DNA from: Sphingomonas sp. NFR15
GTDB taxonomy: Bacteria > Pseudomonadota > Alphaproteobacteria > Sphingomonadales > Sphingomonadaceae
Length of the DNA: 64,000 nucleotides
NCBI RefSeq assembly: GCF_900103265.1
Contig: NZ_FMWX01000008.1
Span: forward strand, 62,001 to 126,000
Direction of reading: 5' to 3'
This document shows, piece by piece, positions 26,244 to 33,747 of the stretch. Numbering within the stretch: the first letter of the stretch is position 1; each line of letters opens with the position of its first letter. A model generated the notes under the pieces. The model did not search any database. It saw only the letters and a list, made by a program, of their open reading frames with translations, and was not told where the DNA came from. The translations under genes were made by a program, and so were the position numbers.

Positions 26244-27164
26244 ATGGATCTTCCGGCGCTTGTCGATTTCAATCTGGTGGCCACGCATGGCGGGTTCGGG
26301 CGAGCAAGCCGCGCCAGCGGCCGGCCGAAGGCGACGCTCTCGCGTAAGGTCGCGGAGCTGGAGGCAAGCCTGGGCGTGCGGCTGATCGAGCGGGGGTCGA
26401 ACACATTGCGGCTGACGGAAGAGGGGCGCGCGTTGCACGAGCGCACGCTCGGTCCACTCGGCGAGATCATCGAGGCCGAGCAGGCAGTGGCGAGCGGCGG
26501 ATCGGTGCCGTCGGGCAAACTTCGCGTGAGCGCGCCGATCGTCCTGGCGCATGTGCTCCTGCCCAAGCTCGCCACCCGGTTCATCGCCACCTACCCGCAG
26601 GTCGATCTCGAAATAGTCGCCGAAGACCGCAAGGTCGATCCGGTCGAGGACAATTACGATTGCGTGATACGGATCGATCCCAGCCCGGAGGAGCGGCTCG
26701 TCGGGCGTCGTATTCTCCATGACGAACGGGTGCTGATCGCTCGGCCGGACTTGCCGGTGAGTCTCGTGGCGGAGCAGGACGCCGTAGGCGCGCTGGTGCC
26801 CGCAGTCGGTCGCGCCGGAGTGCCCAAGGATAACGTGTGGCGCATCAAGACGAAGGCCGGAACACGGATTCTGCGTCCGGATCTGAGGCTGCGCTTCTCG
26901 TCGTTCCTGATGGTGCGCGATGCCGTTATCGCTGGGGCAGGCGTCGCGCTCGTGCCGAAACTGATGGTCGCGGACGATATCACCGGGGGCCGGCTTGTCT
27001 CGTGGGGTACGCATGATGGCCCGATCGTCGAGATCTGGGCACTCCAAAACTCGCGCCGTCTGTCGAGTTCGAAGGTCCGAGCTTTCCTGCAGGCGCTGGC
27101 GGCGATCGACCAAAATCGGTCAGCTGACCGCGCACGTCGATTGTCCGGTTCTGACGAAAACTGA
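26244..27164 (+). CDS. LysR-family transcriptional regulator
   Basis: The 306-residue protein has the LysR HTH GGFGRASRASGRPKATLSRKVAELEASLGVRLIERG (about 16-51) and an effector domain that recalls the CrgA/YhaJ-like group. It is divergent from the NmrA-like SDR, its probable target. The 254 bp after it, up to the insertion element, contain no recognisable gene. Confidence 0.9.
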   Translation: MDLPALVDFNLVATHGGFGRASRASGRPKATLSRKVAELEASLGVRLIERGSNTLRLTEEGRALHERTLGPLGEIIEAEQAVASGGSVPSGKLRVSAPIVLAHVLLPKLATRFIATYPQVDLEIVAEDRKVDPVEDNYDCVIRIDPSPEERLVGRRILHDERVLIARPDLPVSLVAEQDAVGALVPAVGRAGVPKDNVWRIKTKAGTRILRPDLRLRFSSFLMVRDAVIAGAGVALVPKLMVADDITGGRLVSWGTHDGPIVEIWALQNSRRLSSSKVRAFLQALAAIDQNRSADRARRLSGSDEN

Positions 27165-27417
27165 CCACGCGCATTTCTGAGCGTGCTAACCCTATTCCAA
27201 ATAGCTTTCACCGCTCATGGATCGTTGTTGCGCAAAGGCGTTTCACCAGCACCAATCCATTTTTGTCGACCTTTAGGGGCGCCCGCGTCCGGATGGTGGC
27301 CTTGGGTCAAGCCGGACGATTTCAGCTATTTGCAGACGACAGCGTTTTGTTGAAGCGCAGCGATCGCAGACGCGGCAACGTCCGTCGTCAGAAGCAGGGC
27401 GAGCGAAAGGAGGTTTG

Positions 27418-27448
27418 AGTTGAGTAGCACCTAGTTTTCTAGACGCCT
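27418..27448 (+). repeat. IS left inverted repeat (31 bp)
   Basis: The repeat begins AGTTGAGTAGCACCTAG and matches the complement of 28612-28642 without mismatch. Confidence 0.9.
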
Positions 27449-27479
27449 CGGGTCCTAATTTTGAGGACAGGAGGCGACG

Positions 27480-27749
27480 ATGGGGAAACCCAATTTCAGC
27501 GATGAGTTCAAGCGTGACGCGGTGATGCCGATCACGGAGCGGGGTTACCCGGTAGCGGAGGTTTCGCAGCACCTCGGCGTCAGCCCACACTCGCTGTATG
27601 CGTGGAAGAAGCAGTTTGCGAAGGTGGCGTCGGGCGACGCCAATAAGGACGCCGAGATCCGCCAGTTGAAGCGCGAGTTGGCTCGGGTGACCGAGGAGCG
27701 CGACATCTTAAAAAAAGCCACCGCGTATTTCGCCAGGGATGCCAAGTGA
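27480..27749 (+). CDS. IS3-family transposase OrfA
   Basis: The 89-residue protein has an N-terminal HTH (FSDEFKRDAVMPITERGYPVAEVSQHLGVSPHSLYAWKKQF) and a C-terminal leucine-zipper-like stretch ending RDILKKATAYFARDAK. OrfA binds the element's ends and can repress transposition. The gene lies 32 bp inside the left repeat and overlaps orfB as GTGA. Confidence 0.93.
   Translation: MGKPNFSDEFKRDAVMPITERGYPVAEVSQHLGVSPHSLYAWKKQFAKVASGDANKDAEIRQLKRELARVTEERDILKKATAYFARDAK
27710..27717 (+). other. Probable -1 programmed frameshift site in the IS
   Basis: Seven A residues followed by G lie in codons TTA AAA AAA G of orfA. A -1 slip there enters a frame that runs without a stop into orfB, giving the OrfAB fusion transposase typical of IS3 elements. 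Confidence 0.75.
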
Positions 27750-28621
27750 GATACGCCTTTGTCGCGGAGCATCAGAACCAGTTTGGCGTCCGCGCGATGT
27801 GCCGGTGCCTGGCGATCCAGCCCAGCGGTTTCTATGCCTGGCGCAAAGCGCCGATGAGCCGGCGAGCGCAAGAAGATGCTCGGCAGATTGCATTGATCCG
27901 GCAGGCCTGGAGCGACAGCGGCAAGATCTATGGGTATCGAAAGTTGCACGACGATCTGCTCGATCAGGGCGAGACCTGTTGTCCTAATCGCGTTGCCCGC
28001 CTGACCAACCTGGCAGGCATCAAGGCGCAGATCGGCTACAAGCGGCGTCCAGGCAGTTCAGGAGGAAGGCCTTCGGCCGTTGCTGCCAACACGTTGGATC
28101 GGCAGTTCGACGTGCCGCAGGCTAATCGCGCCTGGGTGACGGACATCACGTATATCCGCACGATGGAGGGCTTCGCCTATCTGGCGGTCGTGCTCGATCT
28201 GTACTCCCGTCGCGTGGTGGGATGGTCGTTGCAAAGCCGTCATACAACCGATGTGGTTTTGCAGGCGCTGCACATGGCAGTCTGGCGGCGTAAGCCGAAG
28301 TGTCGGGTGCTGATCCATTCGGACCAGGGATCGCAGTTCACGAGCATGGACTGGGCTGCCTTCATCCGCGCTCACAATCTTGAGCACTCGATGAGCCGAC
28401 GCGGCAACTGCCACGACAATGCCGTGGCCGAGAGCTTCTCCTCCTCGCTCAAGCGTGAGCGCATCCGGCGTCGGACCTATAAAACCCGCGACGAAGCCCG
28501 GCAGGACGTGTTCGATTACATCGAGATGTTCTACAACCCGGTCCGCAAGCATGTCAGGAACGGGATGCTGTCGCCCGTCGAGTTCGAACGGCAGCAGGCT
28601 TTGATGGCTCAAGGCGTCTAG
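27746..28621 (+). CDS. IS3-family transposase OrfB (DDE catalytic subunit)
   Basis: The 291-residue protein contains the rve integrase core. The DDE triad is visible as WVTDITY, IHSDQGSQF and NAVAESFSSSLKRE, the last with the conserved K/R seven residues after Glu. An HTH_21-like region (QIALIRQAWSDSGKIYGYRKLHDDL) precedes it. Start is GTG overlapping the orfA stop. The frame is intact, so the element may still be active. Confidence 0.93.
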   Translation: MRYAFVAEHQNQFGVRAMCRCLAIQPSGFYAWRKAPMSRRAQEDARQIALIRQAWSDSGKIYGYRKLHDDLLDQGETCCPNRVARLTNLAGIKAQIGYKRRPGSSGGRPSAVAANTLDRQFDVPQANRAWVTDITYIRTMEGFAYLAVVLDLYSRRVVGWSLQSRHTTDVVLQALHMAVWRRKPKCRVLIHSDQGSQFTSMDWAAFIRAHNLEHSMSRRGNCHDNAVAESFSSSLKRERIRRRTYKTRDEARQDVFDYIEMFYNPVRKHVRNGMLSPVEFERQQALMAQGV

Positions 28622-28642
28622 AAAACTAGGTGCTACTCAACT
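28612..28642 (-). repeat. IS right inverted repeat (31 bp)
   Basis: Perfect reverse complement of 27418-27448. It supplies the last two codons and the TAG stop of the truncated kinase reading leftward into it. Confidence 0.9.
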
Positions 28643-29172
28643 TCCTTCAGGCTCGCACCGCTCCAATGAAGGCGAAGGAGGATGTCGTTGGCAGAAGCGA
28701 GCGCCGCAAGACGGGCTTCGAAACGATCGACCTTATCAGGCTCATCCGTTCGTAGCGTGAGATGAGCCAGACCCTGCACGACCGCGAGCAGGTTTTTTAC
28801 CCGATGGTCGAGTTCACGCGACAAATGCTCCCGATCGGATACATCAGTATTGGTCTCGACAACGAACAGCCCGCGCCCTTCCGTATCGCGGCGTCGGCGC
28901 CACCGGCTCTCGGTCCAGATGTGGCGGCCATCTTGCCGGCAATGCCTGAGCAGACCGTCCCAGCTGCCATTCCGCTCAAGCTCTGTGTCAATTTCGTGGA
29001 GCGAACGAGGAAACTCTGTCCGAAGCAGATCGTGCGAGCTGTGGCCGATCGCCTGCTTAGGGGTATACCCATAGAGTTCCCGAGCACCCTGGGTCCAATA
29101 GACGATTTCGCCGCCCGGCCTTCTGACGAAGACCGGAGCGTGGCTGAGATCCTCGGCAAGCGCGGTCTCCAT
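28633..29172 (-). pseudogene. HWE-type histidine kinase truncated by the IS
   Basis: The 179-residue frame has a PAS domain (about 1-112) and then the HWE dimerisation segment RELDHRVKNLLAVVQGLAHLTLR with phospho-His123 and FEARLAALASANDILLRLHW. The HATPase domain should follow. Instead, after SLKE, the frame enters the IS repeat, reads Val-Glu and stops. Without the ATP-binding domain it cannot phosphorylate itself. I could not find the missing half on the other side of the IS. Confidence 0.88.
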
Positions 29173-29348
29173 GCTTTCTCCAGCCAGATTGCAACGGCAG
29201 CAGCAAGCCCAAAGTTATGTTTTACGAACCTATAACCGATCAATATGGGCGACAAACATTGCTGCCTGCATTCGCGTGAGCGGCTTTGTCGTAGTCCCTA
29301 GTAGCGCGTTCGCGCGAAGCACATCTGTTGATGGTTGCCAATGGAGGC

Positions 29349-31067
29349 TTAGGCTTCCTTGGGTCCAAACTGCGTGTGCGGCTCTCGACGGGACGAGGAG
29401 CGTCGATCAAGAGCGATACGGATGCGGTCGGCGAGTTCGGAGCGGCGGTACGGCTTTCCGATCACGTCCAGCTGACTGCCTCTCGGAATATCGGCCACGA
29501 GATCCTCATTATAACCTGTCGTCATCAGAATCGGAATTTCGGGTCTCAGCGCACGAAACTTTTCCACCAGCTCAAGGCCGCTCATACCACCCGGCATCAC
29601 GATGTCGGTGAACAGAAGATCGACCTTCCATTCGTCGAGAAGCCGAAGCGCCTCTTCTCCGCTTGAGGCCTTCACCACGCTGTACCCAAGGCCTGTCAGA
29701 TGCTCGCCGGCAAGCTCCCGGACGTCGTCGCTGTCCTCGACGAGCAGGATAGTTTCCGATCCCGTCGCGTCCCTCCCTGAGGCCACATCGCGGGCGAGAG
29801 GTTTGCGGTTCTCCTCACCATCGGATTGCGAAACTGGGAACAGCATGCGGATTTCGGTTCCACGCCCCTGTTCTGAGTCGATCTCAAGCCGCCCTAGAGA
29901 CTGCTGTAGAAAGCCGTGCACCATAGCAAGACCGAGTCCGGTGCCGCGTTCGCTGCCCTTCGTCGTGAAAAATGGCTCGATCGCGCGCTGGCGCACCTCC
30001 TCGGTCATTCCAACGCCCTCATCGCGGATCGAAAGCACTACATACTCGCCCTCAGGTAGATGATGCGCGGCAGCGTTGCCGTTGAGCTTCCAGAGCTGCG
30101 TCGAGATTGTGACGGTGCCCCCATTCGGCATCGCATCTCGCGCGTTGATCAGCACGTTCAGCACGGCCATTTCCAAGTGCGAAGCGTCGATGTTGATCTG
30201 CGGAAGACGACGCTCGAGCGCCGTCACCAGCCTGATCTGGGCGCCAATCGTATTGTCTAGCAGTTCCCCGAACTCATGGATGAGGTCGTTGAGGTTCACT
30301 TGCCTGGGTTCAAGCCGCGTCTTTCGCGCGAAGGCCAGGAGTTGCCTGGTAAGCCTAGATCCGCGATCAGTTGCTTTTGCCGCATTGGTGAGCAGCCGCG
30401 TCTGCCTCTCGTTCAGCTCTGAGTGGAGGACAAGGTCGAGGTTTCCGGCGACCACCTGCAGGAGATTGTTGAAGTCGTGCGCAAGGCCAGCGGTCAGCTG
30501 CCCGATCGCCTCCATCTTCTGGGCTTGGCGGAAGGCCTGCTCCGAGCTGCGCCGGCGCGTGACATCAAGCTGGCTTGCGAAGAAATAGAGAAGCTCGTCC
30601 TGCTCGTCATAAACCGGCGCGATAAAGACGGCGTTCCAGAAGGGGCTGCCATCGCGCCGATAGTTCAGGATTTCGAGAGAGATCGCTTCCTGGCCGGCAA
30701 CCGCCTCGCGTATCTCGCGTACGGTGTCCCGGTCAGTGTCCGCGCCCTGTAGGAAACGGCAATTGCGCCCGATGATTTCGCGCTCTTCATAGCCGGTGAG
30801 GTCTGAGAAGGCCTTGTTGGCGAACACGATGGGATTGTCGTCCTGCCTGGGATCCGTGAGGATCATCGGCATTCGCGTCATCTGGAGCGCCGCGAAAAAC
30901 ACGGTGCCGCGCTGGTCCAGGCCAGGTTCGGCCACGGTCGATCGCTTCCAGTGCCGCCGACCCGAGTTGCCGGTGGGGCTGTAGCTCGTTTCATCCGCCA
31001 TATCGGCAGCGGGTTCGCCGTCCGCATGCGGATGCGTGCTCTTGCTTCTCAGTTCCTCGTCGTTCAC
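29349..31067 (-). CDS. LOV-domain hybrid histidine kinase (putative blue-light sensor)
   Basis: The N-terminal PAS domain carries the LOV signature GRNCRFLQG with photoactive Cys103 and the flavin-contact stretches NPIVFANKAFSDLTGY and GSPFWNAVFIAPV. It is followed by HisKA with His197 (LTAGLAHDFNNLL), HATPase (NVLINARDAMPNGG, DEGVGM, GTGLGLAMV) and a C-terminal receiver (VEDSDD, LLFTDIVMPGG, GKPY). LOV domains bind FMN and form a light-induced cysteinyl adduct. Soluble, 572 residues, probable GTG start at 31067. Confidence 0.9.
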   Translation of the reverse strand: MNDEELRSKSTHPHADGEPAADMADETSYSPTGNSGRRHWKRSTVAEPGLDQRGTVFFAALQMTRMPMILTDPRQDDNPIVFANKAFSDLTGYEEREIIGRNCRFLQGADTDRDTVREIREAVAGQEAISLEILNYRRDGSPFWNAVFIAPVYDEQDELLYFFASQLDVTRRRSSEQAFRQAQKMEAIGQLTAGLAHDFNNLLQVVAGNLDLVLHSELNERQTRLLTNAAKATDRGSRLTRQLLAFARKTRLEPRQVNLNDLIHEFGELLDNTIGAQIRLVTALERRLPQINIDASHLEMAVLNVLINARDAMPNGGTVTISTQLWKLNGNAAAHHLPEGEYVVLSIRDEGVGMTEEVRQRAIEPFFTTKGSERGTGLGLAMVHGFLQQSLGRLEIDSEQGRGTEIRMLFPVSQSDGEENRKPLARDVASGRDATGSETILLVEDSDDVRELAGEHLTGLGYSVVKASSGEEALRLLDEWKVDLLFTDIVMPGGMSGLELVEKFRALRPEIPILMTTGYNEDLVADIPRGSQLDVIGKPYRRSELADRIRIALDRRSSSRREPHTQFGPKEA

Positions 31068-31102
31068 TTTAAGTCCCGTCAGTCGGCATATCCTGCTCTG
31101 CG

Positions 31103-31127
31103 AACGCTTTAGCCGCAGTCTCGTTCA
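31103..31127 (-). promoter_or_regulatory. Possible EcfG-type promoter upstream of the LOV kinase
   Basis: On the minus strand TGAAC, 16 bases, then CGTT lies about 36 bp upstream of the LOV kinase start. The alphaproteobacterial general-stress sigma factor EcfG recognises GGAAC-N16/17-CGTT, so this differs at one base. A single site is weak evidence. Confidence 0.3.
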
Positions 31128-31190
31128 GGGTGCCATCATCAGCTGGACGTTTAATCGCGGGGCAGAAATCGCACTAGATTGGCTACTGTG

Positions 31191-31225
31191 AAAATTGGCG
31201 GCGGGAGGCCATCGCCGCTAATTTT
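31191..31225. repeat. 13-9-13 dyad near the tyrosine recombinase gene
   Basis: AAAATTGGCGGCG (31191-31203) and CGCCGCTAATTTT (31213-31225) are inverted repeats with one mismatch around a nine-base centre. Two 13-bp arms and a short spacer are the layout of loxP/FRT-like sites. It may instead be a terminator for the recombinase gene, which ends 99 bp away. Confidence 0.5.
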
Positions 31226-31323
31226 GGGGAAATTGCTTCAGCGACGAGCCTCAGGTCGGCTTTTATGCCGAAAGCCGTCATGCGATTGGTGGGGTTTCAA
31301 TGACGGCTTCGTCCCACTTTTCG

Positions 31324-32562
31324 TCATTCCAGCTTGCGGGCAAGCCGGCCGACAGCGCCTGCCTCGGCTGCCAGATTTCGGTTATAAGCGAGCGGCATGC
31401 GGGGCGACTTCCACCGGAGTGCATCCATTATCCCAGCCAGATCCTCGCCGCTGGCAAACAGGTCCTGATTGAGTCCGATCCGCGTCGAGTGGGCACTAAC
31501 CCCCTTGAGCAGCCGGGCAAGATCCTCGGCGATCAGGTCCGGTAGCGCTCCACCATCGAACGCCCGCTGGATTATCGACCGGAAGATGGGGCCGATCGAG
31601 CCTGGATGCAGCGCCACGGTGCCGATGTCGTATTCGACGCGTGCCCTCACTGCCGGCTTTGAGAGCGTTTTGCGCAGATCCCACGTCTCCCGTCCGGAGA
31701 TGCTGTCGATCGGTCGTCCGCGCACCGCGGCGCGCGCTTTGTAACGCCGCACCTGGACTCGCCGGAACACCGGCCCTGCTGTGATCCCGGCGGCCTCAGT
31801 CCAGGCCGCGATCGCCGATACGGTGCGCGGGCTGAGATACGCGGTCGCCCCCTCCCCCTCCTGGTCGCCTTTGTGGCGCAGGATCTGCAGCAGCCGCGCG
31901 TCGGGATCGATCGCTTCCTCGATATGCTCAACGGCAACCGCGACCAGCTCGGAGGCGCGCAGGCCGGTGTCATAGGCGGCCGAGAGCAGCGCCCGGTCCC
32001 GCAGTCCCGGCAGATCGTCACCGCAGCTCTTGAGCAGCGCATGGATATTGAGTCCGCGTGGCCGATCGCGCTCGACGTCGCGCACCGGTCCCTTGAACCG
32101 CAGCGGCCGCGCCTGCTTCTGGGCGGTGCCCTTCTCCCGGCGCACCGCCTGTAGCCGCAGCTTCACCAACGGGGCGGGCGTCGGATCCTTCAGGTCAAGG
32201 AGCTGGTGGATCTTGGCGATCGACGCCTTGTACCGGGATAACGACGCGGGACGGCTCCCCTTCCCTGCCCGCGCATCCAGATAATCGGCCACGGTCTCGG
32301 CCGTCGCCGGTAGCGCGATCCGGTTGGTGCGCCGGCACCAGGCATCGAACGCCTCGATGTCGGATTTGAGCGCACGGATACTGTGCGGCGACGAGGCGGC
32401 CTGATAGGCGGCGATCAGCGCCTCATCGACGGTGATGCGCTCGCCGGCGCGCAACTGCACGATCGTCCACGCAAGGTCGGCCGGTGCCCTGACGGCCGGC
32501 AGGGCCGCCTCAGGCGCCGCCAAAGCTGTTTTTAGCCCTTCCAGGGGGGTTTCGGTGGCCAT
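31324..32562 (-). CDS. Tyrosine recombinase / phage-type integrase
   Basis: The 412-residue protein shows an N-terminal core-binding region (about 50-140) and the catalytic domain. Catalytic residues visible are Arg202 (TGLRASEL), Lys231 (RHKGD), His358-x-x-Arg361 (AHSTRIG), Trp384 and nucleophile Tyr393 (PLAYNRNL). Such enzymes carry out integration, excision or multimer resolution. No partner excisionase or phage genes are seen. It sits beside the IS and two kinases, marking a probable island edge. Confidence 0.9.
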   Translation of the reverse strand: MATETPLEGLKTALAAPEAALPAVRAPADLAWTIVQLRAGERITVDEALIAAYQAASSPHSIRALKSDIEAFDAWCRRTNRIALPATAETVADYLDARAGKGSRPASLSRYKASIAKIHQLLDLKDPTPAPLVKLRLQAVRREKGTAQKQARPLRFKGPVRDVERDRPRGLNIHALLKSCGDDLPGLRDRALLSAAYDTGLRASELVAVAVEHIEEAIDPDARLLQILRHKGDQEGEGATAYLSPRTVSAIAAWTEAAGITAGPVFRRVQVRRYKARAAVRGRPIDSISGRETWDLRKTLSKPAVRARVEYDIGTVALHPGSIGPIFRSIIQRAFDGGALPDLIAEDLARLLKGVSAHSTRIGLNQDLFASGEDLAGIMDALRWKSPRMPLAYNRNLAAEAGAVGRLARKLE

Positions 32563-33002
32563 GACGCGCCTCGCTCCTCAGCGGCGCTTGTACCGCACCT
32601 TATAAAGAATGGTCAATTCCGCTTATGTGATAACTGCAATATTGCCATGTCCGGGTTTTTTCTTGAGTAGGATGCGATTGGACTTAGGTCCGAGTTTTTA
32701 CAAAGCGCAAAACAGCGATTGGCCAGCGGCTCGACGATCCTACTCGACGTGCTACTTAGCAAATATTCGGGCAAAGTCGGTGCTCAGGTGTATGCTGGCG
32801 GCGAAATTGCGCCGGGTTCAATTACCTCGAGCACGTTACCAACTGGCGCGTACGCATGCTGGCCCGTCCGGCGGCGGAGGGTGGCGTGGCATCATAAGTT
32901 GACGCCCATGCTCACCTGACTTCGACACCCCCCAAAGACGACATCGGAATCGTCCTGGTCCCAGCCGAATGCGACCGCGTCCAGTGATTGGCGAGAGAAC
33001 GA
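32563..33002. other. Long intergenic region between recombinase and wrbA
   Basis: No gene is supported in these 440 bases. The stretch 32600-32710 is AT-richer than its surroundings and contains GGACTTAGGTCC (32680-32691), one base from the core of the MerR operator at 8791, but with no promoter elements at the right distance. It may hold the recombinase promoter. Confidence 0.4.
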
Positions 33003-33018
33003 CTATACATCGGTATGC
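33003..33018. promoter_or_regulatory. CCATACC-type palindrome upstream of wrbA
   Basis: CTATACA-TC-GGTATGC is a 7-2-7 palindrome variant, 98 bp before the wrbA start. It matches the shared motif of this cluster at 11 of 14 arm positions. Confidence 0.55.
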
Positions 33019-33115
33019 AACCGCCCCGCCGACCGTCTCGATGCGCAGGGGCGCTATGCACGGCAATATCTCACCGAACGTCGGATTTCTTCCGACTGCT
33101 TGTGAGGAGATTATC

Positions 33116-33715
33116 GTGGCGAAGGTGCTGGTGCTCTATTACTCGTCCTTTGGTCACATCGAGACGATGGCCAACGCCGTCGCGGAGGGCGCCCGGGAGG
33201 CGGGCGCTCAGGTTGACGTCAAGCGCGTTCCGGAAACTGTTCCCGAGGAGATAGCCCGGTCCGGGCACTTCAAACTCGATCAGGCCGCTCCCGTCGCAGC
33301 GATTAACGACCTCGTCGACTATGACGCGATCATCGTTGGGACCGGCACACGCTTCGGTCGGATGTCGAGCCAGATGGCAGCCTTTCTCGATCAGGCGGGT
33401 GGTCTCTGGATGCGGGGCGCCTTGAACGGCAAGGTCGGCGGTGCGTTCACATCCTCGGCGACCCAGCACGGCGGCAACGAGATGACGCTCTTCTCGATCA
33501 TAACAAACCTGATGCACTTCGGCATGACCATCGTCGGACTTCCTTATAGCCACCCCGGTCAGGGAACCATCGACGAGATCGTGGGCGGCGCTCCATACGG
33601 CGCAACGACGATCGCCGGCAGCGACGGCTCGCGGCAACCCTCAGAGATCGAACTCGCCGGCGCTCGTCATCAGGGAATGCTGGTGGCGACGACCGCAGCC
33701 AAACTGTTCGATTGA
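33116..33715 (+). CDS. wrbA: NAD(P)H:quinone oxidoreductase, WrbA type
   Basis: The GTG at 33116, with GAGGAG at 6 bp, yields exactly the WrbA length of 199 residues. [29 protein letters not shown] is the FMN-phosphate loop, [19 protein letters not shown] and [18 protein letters not shown] are the other conserved WrbA flavin segments, and YGATTIAG lies near the end. WrbA performs two-electron quinone reduction, avoiding semiquinone radicals, and is commonly stress-induced. It converges with the TonB receptor. Confidence 0.93.
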   Translation: MAKVLVLYYSSFGHIETMANAVAEGAREAGAQVDVKRVPETVPEEIARSGHFKLDQAAPVAAINDLVDYDAIIVGTGTRFGRMSSQMAAFLDQAGGLWMRGALNGKVGGAFTSSATQHGGNEMTLFSIITNLMHFGMTIVGLPYSHPGQGTIDEIVGGAPYGATTIAGSDGSRQPSEIELAGARHQGMLVATTAAKLFD

Positions 33716-33718
33716 GCC

Positions 33719-33736
33719 ATCCGGGCAGCCCCGGAT
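33719..33736. terminator. Bidirectional hairpin between wrbA and the TonB receptor
   Basis: ATCCGGG-CAGC-CCCGGAT starts 3 bp after the wrbA stop and 12 bp from the stop of the convergent receptor gene. It lacks a T-tract on either side. Confidence 0.55.
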
Positions 33737-33747
33737 CTCCAGGTGGT

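Larger units (their letters stand above)
27418..28642 (+). mobile_element. IS3-family insertion sequence
   Basis: The 1.2-kb element is bounded by perfect 31-bp inverted repeats and carries two overlapping frames, orfA (HTH) and orfB (DDE integrase), with an A-tract frameshift signal between them. All of these are IS3-family hallmarks. No target-site duplication is visible: the flanking triplets differ (TTG left, TCC right). On its right it interrupts an HWE histidine kinase. The missing half of that kinase is not found on its left, so a deletion probably followed insertion. Confidence 0.93.

Noticed and set aside
32680..32691. GGACTTAGGTCC resembles the core of the MerR operator at 8791.
   Set aside because: No MerR gene is nearby and no -35 element sits at the distance expected; probably coincidence.
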